A stretch of 64,000 bases of DNA, from contig NZ_MECJ01000031.1 in the NCBI RefSeq assembly GCF_014596475.1, positions 124,001 to 188,000 of the forward strand. The letters run 5' to 3'. The position numbers and the translations under genes were made by a program. Shown here in pieces: positions 8,301 through 15,063 of the stretch. The notes under the pieces are model-generated. The model saw only the letters and a list, made by a program, of their open reading frames with translations, searched no databases and was not told the DNA's origin. The stretch comes from Streptomyces sp. CBMA152. Its GTDB lineage: Bacteria > Actinomycetota > Actinomycetes > Streptomycetales > Streptomycetaceae. Within the stretch, counting starts at the first letter, position 1. Every line of letters begins with the position of its first letter.

Positions 8301-11161
8301 AGGACGCGGGCGACGGCTGGTCGCGGCTGCGCAATGGCGGCCTGTGTCTGACAGCCGCAGGCACGGATGAGACGCTGGCCGTCAAGGACTGCGCGTCCGG
8401 CGACACCGGGCAGCGCTGGAAGACCCTCGGCATCGCACCGGACAAGCCCAAGAACGGCGACGCCGGTGACCCCTTCGACGACTCCGCTGATGACCGGGGC
8501 ACCAAACCCGCCGCCTCCGGCGACTGCCGCCCCGAGGGCATGACCGCGACCCAGGGCGTCTCCACCCGCTACTGCGATGTCTACGACGGCATGGGCCGCG
8601 AGTGGGTCGGCAAGGACCGCACCCGGCGCATGGTCGGGTACTTCACCGGCTGGCGGGCGGGGACGAACGGGGACCCCAAGTACCTCGTCTCCAACATCCC
8701 CTGGTCCAAGGTGTCCCACATCAACTACGCCTTCGCCCGCGTCGACAACGACCGGATCTCCATCGGCGACCCGTCCGACGCCAAGAACCCGGCCACCGGC
8801 ATGACCTGGGACGGCGCGAAGAACGCCATGGACCCGTCGCTCCCGTACAAGGGGCACTTCAACCTGCTCAACACCTACAAGAAGAAGCACCCGGCCGTGA
8901 AGACGCTGATCTCGGTGGGCGGCTGGGCGGACACCCGGAACTTCTACACCATGGCCACCAACGCCGACGGCTCGGTGAACCAGGCCGGCATCGACACCTT
9001 CGCCGATTCGGTGACGGAGTTCCTGGACCGCTACGGGTTCAACGGCGTCGACATCGACTACGAATACCCCACCGCCCTGCCCAACACCGGCAACCCCAAG
9101 GACTGGGACGTCTCCAACCCGCGCCGCAAGGGCCTCCAGCAGGGCTACAACGCGCTGATGAAGACCCTGCGCGAAAAGCTCGACAAGGCCGGCGCGGACA
9201 AGGGCCGCTACTACCTGCTCACCTCCGCCGGATCCTCCTCCGGCTACCTGGTACGCGGCCAGGACGCCGGCCAGGCGCTGCAGTACCAGGACTTCGTCAA
9301 CGTCATGAGCTACGACCTGCACGGCTCGTGGAACAAGTTCGTCGGCCCGCAGGCCCCGCTGTACGACGACGGCAAGGACAACGAACTGGCCGACGCCGGC
9401 ATCTACAACGACCAGGCAGCCAATACGAAGGACTTCCAGAAGCACGGCTACTTCAACGTCGATTGGTCCTACCACTACTACCGCGGCGCGCTCCCGCCCG
9501 GCCGCATCAACCTCGGCATCCCGTACTACTCCCGGGGCTGGCGCGATGTCCAGGGCGGCACCGACGGGCTGTGGGGGACCGCGGCGATGCCGGACCAGTC
9601 CCAGTGCCCCCAGGGCACCGGAGGACGCGGCCCGGCCAACGCGCAGTCCTGCGGCCTGGGTGCGGTCGGTATCGACAATGTCTGGCACGACACCGAGGAC
9701 GGCCGCGAGGTCGGTGCCGGCTCCAACCCGCTGTGGCACACCAAGAACCTCCAGGACGGCGTCACTCCGGGATACCTGGAGTCCTACGGGGTCAAGGACG
9801 CGAAGCTGACCGGCACATATGCCGAGAAGTACTCGGACGCCCTCAAGGCGCCCTGGCTGTGGAACGACGCCACGAAGGTCTTCCTGTCCACCGAGAACGA
9901 GCGGTCCATCGACGCCAAGGCACAGTACATCGCCGACAAGAACATCGGCGGTGCGATGGTCTGGGAGCTCGCCGGCGACTACACCAAGCGCCCGGGCGGC
10001 GAGTGGGGCATGGGCTACGACCTCACTACCCGCCTGGACAACGCCTTCAAGGGCGCGGGCGCATACGACAACACCAAGGCCGGCGGGCGGGCGCAGCCCA
10101 GGGAGGTGATCGACGTCAAGGCGGAGCTGGTCGACTTCCCCACGGGTAAGGACGACTTCTACCCGGTCCAGCCCAAGCTGCGGATCACCAACGACAGCAA
10201 GGTGCCCCTCGGCCGCGGGACCGAGATCTCCCTCGACATCCCGACCTCGACACCGCCCATCGTCAAGGACAACGACTACAAGGAGATGAAGGGACTCACG
10301 CCCGGGCACACCGGCCCCAACGCCGGCGGCCTGAAGGGCGACTTCCACCGCCTCACGCTCAAACTCGGCTACTGCGAGGACCTGCCACCGGGCAAGTACC
10401 GCGACATCGACCTCAAGTACTACCTGCCCATCACCGGCCCCGCGAACGTCACCTTCAAGGTCGGGGACAAGGAGTTCGGCAGCACCGGCGACCGGCGCCG
10501 CGACGTCGATGTCGTCGACCCGCCGGCCCCCGCCTCCGGGGACCGCTGCCAGGCAGCCGACTGGCAGCAGGGGCAGGTCTACCGGCCCGACGGCGGACGC
10601 CTCTGGCGGATGTACGACAAGGGGGACAAGGGCTGGATGTTCGAGTACGGCGACAGCCCCTCGGGACAGCCGATGATGATCGACAACAACCCCGACCAGT
10701 CCCGCGTCCACCTGGTGGAGCTCACTGAGTCCAACCCCAACCAGTACTGGCAGATCCGCCCGGCCGGAGACGGCCTCTACACGATCGCCAGCGGCGACCG
10801 CTGCATGACCGCGACCGACTCCCGCACCGACATCGCCTCGGTCGGCTGTGACGGACGCGCCGAGCAGAAGTGGAAGCTCGTCCCGATCGCCGACAACGGC
10901 AGTGAGGGCGCACCCGGAGGGCCCCGGCACAACGGGCTGTTCAAGCTCCGCTCCGCCACAGGCGACCACGACGTCGAAGTCGCCAACGGCACAACGACCA
11001 GGGAGACCCACATCGTGAGCGGCGACCCGGCCACCTCAACGGCCGCGTTCGTCAAGCACGACGGCTGGTACTGGTACGCCCAGTGGTACACCACCGTCGC
11101 CCCGGGGCAGTCCGAGTCCAACGGCGGCAAGCCTTGGAGAAAGCTCGGGCCCGCCGCGTAG
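5381..11161 (+). CDS. giant secreted mosaic: EEP nuclease, SGNH hydrolase, lectin and GH18 chitinase
   Basis: A 1926-residue exported protein. Residues 1-50 are a signal peptide (basic N-terminus, hydrophobic core, ASA cleavage region). Residues about 52-332 form an endonuclease/exonuclease/phosphatase domain with NMQYKG, catalytic E88 (ALQEVRN), H218, GDYN (D255, N257) and GSDH (D324, H325). Residues about 367-710 form an SGNH/GDSL hydrolase with GDS (S373), GGND (N491) and HPNAYG (H685). A beta-trefoil lectin-like region spans about 885-1017. Residues about 1082-1555 are a GH18 chitinase with GVDIDYEYP (acid E1228). The tail, about 1720-1907, is a second lectin-like region with QYWQIRP. All key residues appear intact. 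The combination resembles toxins that bind glycans, cleave chitin and deliver a nuclease, but delivery is inference. A strong terminator follows. Confidence 0.85.
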   Translation: MKRRRTTAGPWGTAGRPGRLRVWSVAALSLTLLVGLVQTWWLPAPPASAAVSDLTVATWNMQYKGDRLDLGVPRLMLDHGIKLLALQEVRNSKGTTNRVHTELPGTSLENREIAGYTVESSVLTVAHQSYYYYRASGYLNRPKNQVLLNRDVAIVTREKVNWSDIDVLPMPLSVGGDPKFDEPDSGEPEGPIRTPRKEDVTAPAIGVHMKGTWYYSFHATNGSNYGRTNNAPAAIKAIREHTRPVDTDSWAVLGDYNRTPESWKFKKEGVYADLALHDDEKLVTSGQLTRPSSKRELDYLVAKGDIATNYKATMLQSIKALGSDHNAVVFSTEPVDPKVNPVAECTSKKPRSAGSADDAELCAASAAVSMGDSYLSGEGGRWAGNANTSPSGDVWGTDRRADCADNKDCVYGDTSYDDGGNRCDRSDVAPIKSAAIDDIPEERRFNIACSGAETKNIVSEGFKDQKPQAERLAELADDYDVKMIVVSIGGNDLGFSDIITDCVWRFWGWPRGGTCNTNSANTSLKEKLDRTRGDVVKALEKIRSVMEDAGYESDDYDLVLSTYPNPLPRAAQMRYDEDDNTRYSAGGCPFRDSDLNWARDKLMPGITSMLRGAADETGVSLLNVENAFTGHELCHRSAKQATSANSRANPLSSAEAEWVRWIPYQVDSSKNWLWGSQGDKQEAIHPNAYGQKALGTCLTTFAKSRVPGQARTLTCAGTPGKGSDDVGTEHTVRISQYKTNDAIPQEVLQRRTADSEWVSTGPDDADTGRWYINGDPSALKLGKEPEDDEVLETTIRNRTGQYLQGDGSSSWQWATVTDTPRIWKIRPISPDGNFFITTDDEKWCLASEPGSPQWGSLRPCNNVSFLRDEWSIEKADIKITPRPQPIDRTGPLQSAKDGLVADVDNANAEPGTRVKALAPKDHPAQKWRTRSTPKGWQIISALDGAPVLAHDTGKHEAHLAKDNDGDGAQLWQAEDAGDGWSRLRNGGLCLTAAGTDETLAVKDCASGDTGQRWKTLGIAPDKPKNGDAGDPFDDSADDRGTKPAASGDCRPEGMTATQGVSTRYCDVYDGMGREWVGKDRTRRMVGYFTGWRAGTNGDPKYLVSNIPWSKVSHINYAFARVDNDRISIGDPSDAKNPATGMTWDGAKNAMDPSLPYKGHFNLLNTYKKKHPAVKTLISVGGWADTRNFYTMATNADGSVNQAGIDTFADSVTEFLDRYGFNGVDIDYEYPTALPNTGNPKDWDVSNPRRKGLQQGYNALMKTLREKLDKAGADKGRYYLLTSAGSSSGYLVRGQDAGQALQYQDFVNVMSYDLHGSWNKFVGPQAPLYDDGKDNELADAGIYNDQAANTKDFQKHGYFNVDWSYHYYRGALPPGRINLGIPYYSRGWRDVQGGTDGLWGTAAMPDQSQCPQGTGGRGPANAQSCGLGAVGIDNVWHDTEDGREVGAGSNPLWHTKNLQDGVTPGYLESYGVKDAKLTGTYAEKYSDALKAPWLWNDATKVFLSTENERSIDAKAQYIADKNIGGAMVWELAGDYTKRPGGEWGMGYDLTTRLDNAFKGAGAYDNTKAGGRAQPREVIDVKAELVDFPTGKDDFYPVQPKLRITNDSKVPLGRGTEISLDIPTSTPPIVKDNDYKEMKGLTPGHTGPNAGGLKGDFHRLTLKLGYCEDLPPGKYRDIDLKYYLPITGPANVTFKVGDKEFGSTGDRRRDVDVVDPPAPASGDRCQAADWQQGQVYRPDGGRLWRMYDKGDKGWMFEYGDSPSGQPMMIDNNPDQSRVHLVELTESNPNQYWQIRPAGDGLYTIASGDRCMTATDSRTDIASVGCDGRAEQKWKLVPIADNGSEGAPGGPRHNGLFKLRSATGDHDVEVANGTTTRETHIVSGDPATSTAAFVKHDGWYWYAQWYTTVAPGQSESNGGKPWRKLGPAA

Positions 11162-11179
11162 CGAACAGGACGGACAACG

Positions 11180-11213
11180 GGGCCCGGTGGAGCGACGACG
11201 CTCCACCGGGCCC
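11180..11213. terminator. strong bidirectional hairpin
   Basis: A perfect 15-base stem (GGGCCCGGTGGAGCG and its complement) with a 4-base ACGA loop, followed by TTT. It lies between convergent genes ending at 11161 and 11264 and could serve both. Confidence 0.9.
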
Positions 11214-11263
11214 TTTCCGGTTCTATGTCCCCGGCGGCAAGGCATCGTTGTTCGGCGGCCTGT

Positions 11264-11857
11264 TCAGCAGGGGACGACCGTCCACACGTAGTACCAGTTC
11301 TGCTCCTTGGAAGCGGAGATCGGCGGCAATGTTTGGCCGAGGTAGTCGCCGCGCTTGCCGTAGAACTTCGCAGCGTGCGTTCCGTACTGGCGGTTCACCC
11401 ACGATCCGGTACTGGTGAAGTTCATGTCGTAGGAGTGGCAGTAGTACATCTGGTCTTCGCTGCCGGCCCAGGCGTAGTCGCTGAAGGCGCAGAAATAGCC
11501 GTTCTGGGTGTAGGCGAACGGGTTGCAGATGCTGCTGTAGGCGGGGGCGGTGCTGCCGTGGTCGGTGAAGGTGCGCGGGTGCGCCTCGCCGGGGATGGCG
11601 ACGCGGATGGTGCGCTTGTCGTCGACCTTGATCTCGTTGAGGGAGATCTGCTTGCCGCCGCTGCGCTTCAGGTACTTGGCGACTTCGGCGCGCAGCGCGC
11701 TGTCCTGCGCGGGGGTGAGATGCGCGGCGCGGGCCTGGCCGGCGAACGGCTGGGGTGTGCTGGCGCTGGCGGTTCCCGCGTTGATCGAGAGTGCGAGCAG
11801 TGCAGCGGCTGCGGAAGCGGTGGCGATCTTCCTTATGATGCGGGCTCGGCCAGCCAT
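11264..11857 (-). CDS. secreted protein, peptidase-inhibitor I36-like
   Basis: A 197-residue exported protein. ATG 11857 is chosen because a GGGGGAAA ribosome binding site precedes it and a signal peptide (residues 1-31, AALLALSINAGTASAS) follows directly. The mature part contains QNGYFCAFSDYAW and pairs of Cys in a beta-rich context, resembling the I36 family (SMPI-like, beta/gamma-crystallin fold) of Streptomyces metalloprotease inhibitors. The N-terminal mature part (PAQDSALRAEVAKYLKRSGG) looks like a propeptide or linker. It is convergent with the giant chitinase-nuclease gene. Family assignment is by pattern only. Confidence 0.65.
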   Translation of the reverse strand: MAGRARIIRKIATASAAAALLALSINAGTASASTPQPFAGQARAAHLTPAQDSALRAEVAKYLKRSGGKQISLNEIKVDDKRTIRVAIPGEAHPRTFTDHGSTAPAYSSICNPFAYTQNGYFCAFSDYAWAGSEDQMYYCHSYDMNFTSTGSWVNRQYGTHAAKFYGKRGDYLGQTLPPISASKEQNWYYVWTVVPC

Positions 11858-11989
11858 ATGTTTCCCCCTGGTACGCGGTTGATGGGCCACCGGCGATGCT
11901 GACACCGGGGGCCGGTGGCGTCGAGGCTGAATACTGGCCACATCTGACGCCTGGACCGAGATTCGATCCGCGTGCCTCACATGACCCAC

Positions 11990-12128
11990 GTTCGAGGGGC
12001 TGGATCGGTCCGCGTACGCAGGCGTACGGCTTCTTCCGGCGGTTGACGGCGTCGGTCTGGTCGGGCCGGAGGATGTCGAGCCGCGGGGCGGCGGTGTACC
12101 CGTCGGGCGGGACGTGGCGGAGGCTTAG
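11990..12128 (-). pseudogene. possible gene fragment
   Basis: The minus-strand frame here (LSLRHVPPDGYTAAPRLDIL, then RPDQTDAVNRRKKPYACVR) has strong third-position G+C and natural composition but no start, stop or recognised domain. It is probably the relic of a gene cut by later events. I do not recognise it. Confidence 0.25.
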
Positions 12129-12368
12129 CGCGCCGCCGGCGTCGGCGACCAGGACCTGGTCCTCGAGGACCTCACCCGGGAGCAGGTCCTGGACTGGCGC
12201 AACCGCGCCGCCGCCGACCACCAGATCGTCCACGAGCACATCGACCGGTACGGCGAGCACTCCGCGCAGCGCCTGTCCACCAGGTCGTTCGTCGCCACCG
12301 TGCAGCGCCTCGCGGGCCTCGGGCATCTGGACTTCGGCTACACCCCTTGGGGGCTTCCCAATGCCTGA
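12129..12368 (+). pseudogene. truncated gene abutting IS110 copy A
   Basis: A plus-strand frame opening after TAG at 12126 and closing at TGA 12368, with nearly every codon ending in G or C (EDLTREQVLDWRNRAAADHQ, then QRLSTRSFVATVQRLAGLGH). It lacks a start codon and stops at the insertion-sequence edge, so both ends seem lost. Function unknown; a helical DNA-associated protein is only a guess. Confidence 0.35.
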
Positions 12369-12370
12369 TG

Positions 12371-13567
12371 TCAAGCCGCGACGGCGACAGGAGGTGTGAC
12401 TTGATAGGACCGTCTGTCACGAATCAGAGCCCAGATCACGTTGACGCGGCGGCGAGCCAGGGCGAGCACAACCTGGATGTGTCGCCTCCCCTCCGCCCTC
12501 TTGCGGTCGTAGAACTGACGGGAGTTGGGATCGCTTCGGATGCTGAAGAGCGCGGATGTGTAGAAGACGCGCTGAAGCCGCCGGTGGTACCTCTGAGGTC
12601 TGCGCAGGTTCCCGCTGGTCTTGCCGGAGTCGCGCGGTGCCGGGGCCAGGCCGGCGAAGGCTGCGAGGCTGTCTGGAGTGGGGAAGGCGCTCAGGTCGCC
12701 GCCGATAGCGGCAAGGAACTCTGCCCCGAGCAGGGGGCCGATGCCGGGCATGCTGGCGATCACCTCGGCGAGCTGGTGCTCGCGAAACCGGCCCTCGATG
12801 AGCTTGTCGATCTCCGCGACCTTTTCGTTGAGGGCCATCACCTCCTTCGCCAAGGTGTGCACCATCTTGGCGACGGCCTTCTCGCCGATGACGGCGGTGT
12901 GCTGCCGCTCAGCCGCGTTGAGTGCGGCCTCCGCGAGAGCCTCGGCTCTCCGAACTTTGCGGTTGCGCAGCCAGGTGGCCAGCCGGTTACGGCCCATCCG
13001 CCGGAGAGACGCGGGGGTCTGGTAGCCCGTAATCAGTACCAGCGGTCCTGCGTTGGTGAGGTCCAGGGCGCGTTCCAGGGCGGGGAACATGCTCGTCAGC
13101 GTGGACCGGAGACGGTTGACCGTGCGGGTGCGCTCGGCGACCAGGTCGATGCGGTGACCGGTCAGCAGCTTCAGTTCGATGGTCGCTTCGTCACCAGCGC
13201 GGACCGGTTGGAGATCGCGGCGCATCCGAGCCTGATCAGCGATCACGCGGGCGTCACGGGCATCGGTCTTTCCTTCGCCGCGGTAGGCGTCGGAGGCGCG
13301 GTTGACGATGCGGCCGGGCACGTAGAGGAGTTCCTGGCCGTGGTTGACCAGCAGCGCGATCAGCAGGCCCGGTTCCCCGCCGGTCATGTCGACGGCCCAG
13401 GTCGCTTGGCTGTCGTCGACGAGGGCGAGAACATCGCCCAGCAGTTTGAGGAGTTCCTCCTCGTCATTGGCCACTCGCCGCGACAGCAGAGTCTTGCTTT
13501 CGGCATCGACGACCACACAGTGGTGGTGCGTTTTGCCGCAGTCGATCCCGGCCCATATCCGGCGCAT
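12371..13567 (-). CDS. IS110-family transposase (RNA-guided recombinase type), copy A
   Basis: A 398-residue intact recombinase. The N-terminal DEDD/RuvC-like half starts WAGIDCGKTHHHCVVVD and contains EGKTDARDA acidic residues; a helical middle follows; the C-terminal Transposase_20 half carries SMPGIGPLLGAEFLAAIGGD and the conserved Ser in APAPRDSGKTSG. These enzymes recombine a circular element with target DNA, and in the family a structured RNA from the element's own non-coding end bridges donor and target. It is similar throughout to copy B but clearly diverged, so the two arrived independently. Both halves look functional. Confidence 0.92.
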   Translation of the reverse strand: MRRIWAGIDCGKTHHHCVVVDAESKTLLSRRVANDEEELLKLLGDVLALVDDSQATWAVDMTGGEPGLLIALLVNHGQELLYVPGRIVNRASDAYRGEGKTDARDARVIADQARMRRDLQPVRAGDEATIELKLLTGHRIDLVAERTRTVNRLRSTLTSMFPALERALDLTNAGPLVLITGYQTPASLRRMGRNRLATWLRNRKVRRAEALAEAALNAAERQHTAVIGEKAVAKMVHTLAKEVMALNEKVAEIDKLIEGRFREHQLAEVIASMPGIGPLLGAEFLAAIGGDLSAFPTPDSLAAFAGLAPAPRDSGKTSGNLRRPQRYHRRLQRVFYTSALFSIRSDPNSRQFYDRKRAEGRRHIQVVLALARRRVNVIWALIRDRRSYQVTPPVAVAA

Positions 13568-13795
13568 CGTGCTCCCAGAGGTCGTGCCTGCTCGTGTACC
13601 ACGGACGACCTCGCCGGCATTGCTCTACACAGCGACCTTCTCGCACTTCCCAATCGGCGGCCGAGTCGTCGTGGGGAGCCGGGCGGCCAAGCCTCCAGAG
13701 CCACCAACGGCACAGGCATGAAAGCCACACCCAGCTCCCCTGGGTGCCACAACCCTACGAATGGCTGGGACGACCCACGCAGGAAGGTAGAGCAG
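13568..13795 (-). ncRNA. candidate bridge RNA region of IS110 copy A
   Basis: The non-coding end upstream of the transposase. It shares islands with the same region of copy B (GCCATTCGTAGGGTT, GGGTGTGGCTTTCA and a GACTCGGC block on the minus strand) separated by variable stretches, as expected for a structured RNA with guide loops. A 9-base motif, CTTCCCAAT on the plus strand at 13646-13654, recurs exactly at this element's other end (12354-12362). The equivalent motif in copy B has changed at both places. The RNA boundaries are not visible. Confidence 0.55.
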
Positions 13796-13798
13796 GCA

Positions 13799-13938
13799 TG
13801 AGCGGCGGCGAGGTGTCCGGAGTCGGCCTGGTCCGGGTCGCGCTGCGGGCCGCGATGGAGGCGGCCCGGAAGAACGGCGATGGCCAGAGGGCGAAGAAGC
13901 CGCCTTGTTTGCACAGTTCCGTAGAAGTCAGCGACTGA
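13799..13938 (+). pseudogene. N-terminal fragment of a DciA/DUF721-like protein
   Basis: The start ATG 13799 is followed by SGGEVSGVGLVRVALRAAME and ARKNGDGQRAKKP, matching the N-terminus of actinobacterial DUF721 (DciA-type helicase-loader) proteins. The match ends after about 35 residues and a stop comes at 13938. It is therefore truncated between the IS110 end and the Tn7-like element. The chromosomal copy is normally beside recF and gyrB, so this is a duplicate or plasmid-derived relic. Confidence 0.5.
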
Positions 13939-14070
13939 AGCGACCCACTCTTCAAGCCGTCGACGGCCGGGCACGCATGACCCTGACCGACGTGGGCCCG
14001 ATCCATTTGGATGTGCGCGCGGCCGGGCGGGAAAGGAGCGCAGCTGCTGACACGACTGGTGTCGCCTACT

Positions 14071-14096
14071 TGTGACCTTGCACCGTAGATGGCCAA
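14071..14096 (+). repeat. left terminal inverted repeat of the Tn7-like element
   Basis: TGTGACCTTGCACCGTAG runs on into ATGGCCAA and matches the reverse complement of 19845-19870 at about 21 of 25 positions. Confidence 0.7.
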
Positions 14097-14208
14097 AGAT
14101 TCCAGGTTAGTTGGCCAGGCCTTGCTGGGTGAGGGTTTCGGCTGTGTACCGCCCGAAGGCGGTGCTCGGTCGTTGCCGTGAGCGTACGTGCCCATCTGTC
14201 CTGGAGAT

Positions 14209-15063
14209 ATGAGTGGAAGCGGAGCCGTGCGTACGGGAGTGGAGACCAGGATCTGGTCGGCGTCGTGCGCGGTGGACGATTTGTTCGTGCCGCTCGTCCT
14301 GGGGGCGGAGAACGGCGGCAACCTGGACCTGGTGGAGGGGTGGGGCCGTCGCTGGTCGGTGACGTGGTGCGTCGAGGGGTCCGAGCTGTCGTGTCCGGTC
14401 AGCGCGATCGCAGATGTTCCTGTTCGTCGTGCTGAGCCGGTACGGCATTTCAGCTGGCATCCCCGTCAGCGTCATCGGCCGGGGTTGGAGGCCATGGTCA
14501 CGACGAGGCGGTTGCACGGGTTCGAGAGCTTGGAAGAGCGGAAGTTCTTGCGGGCGGTGGACTTCGCCGGTTCGGTACGCGGCGTGCTGTCCCAGCCGTT
14601 CCGGCTCCGGTTCAAGACGGTGGCGGGCAAGGTCCGGTCGCACATCCCGGACTATCTGGTGGTGATGCCGGACGGCCGGTGGCTGGTGGACGTCCGCCCG
14701 GCTCGCCGGGCGGACAAGGCGGAGGATCGGGAGTGTTTCGCCGCCGCGCGTGAGCTGGCCGCGGCGGCGGGATGGCAGTACAGCGTGGTGTCCGGGTGGA
14801 GGCCGCAGGTGGTGTCTGCCCTGGAGGCGATGCGGGCCGAGGCCCGGCCGATGAGCCACCTCCTGGACCTTCAAGCGCGGATGATGGGGCTGCTGGAGAG
14901 CGGCGGCATGCCGTTCGGAGAGCTGGTCGAGGCGACCAGGTTGCCGGTGGTGGCCCGAGCGCATGTGCTGCACCTGCTCTGGCACCGCAGGGTTGGTGTC
15001 GACTTGGCCTCGCCGTTGCTGGACGGGGCGATCGTGGCGTTGCCGCAGGGGCGGCCGTGGTGA
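14209..15063 (+). CDS. tnsA: TnsA-like heteromeric transposase endonuclease subunit
   Basis: A 284-residue protein. Residues about 108-185 match TnsA: ESLEERKFLRAVDF (conserved Glu), HIPDYLVVMPDG (Asp148) and LVDVRPARR. TnsA nicks the 5' strands at transposon ends so that TnsB plus TnsA give cut-and-paste movement. In Tn7 TnsA the last motif is QVKPA with a catalytic Lys; here it is DVRPA with Arg, a variant I associate with actinobacterial TnsA-like proteins. The C-terminal 90 residues (SHLLDLQARMMGLLESGGMP) are a winged-helix-like region. ATG 14209 follows a CTGGAGAT ribosome binding site. The gene overlaps tnsB by GTGA. Confidence 0.8.
   Translation: MSGSGAVRTGVETRIWSASCAVDDLFVPLVLGAENGGNLDLVEGWGRRWSVTWCVEGSELSCPVSAIADVPVRRAEPVRHFSWHPRQRHRPGLEAMVTTRRLHGFESLEERKFLRAVDFAGSVRGVLSQPFRLRFKTVAGKVRSHIPDYLVVMPDGRWLVDVRPARRADKAEDRECFAAARELAAAAGWQYSVVSGWRPQVVSALEAMRAEARPMSHLLDLQARMMGLLESGGMPFGELVEATRLPVVARAHVLHLLWHRRVGVDLASPLLDGAIVALPQGRPW

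Larger units (their letters stand above)
12354..13795 (-). mobile_element. IS110-family insertion sequence, copy A
   Basis: Comparison with copy B (55860-57293) defines it: conserved sequence runs from just beyond the transposase stop codon to a shared AAGGTAG at 13786-13792. As expected for IS110 elements there are no terminal inverted repeats and a long non-coding end lies upstream of the transposase. The exact ends are uncertain by a few bases. Confidence 0.8.

Noticed and set aside
7808..11011. A 1067-codon open frame on the minus strand inside the giant chitinase-nuclease gene
   Set aside because: Gly/Val/Asp-rich shadow of the real plus-strand gene; it has no domains, and the opposite frame has all catalytic motifs and the correct codon bias.
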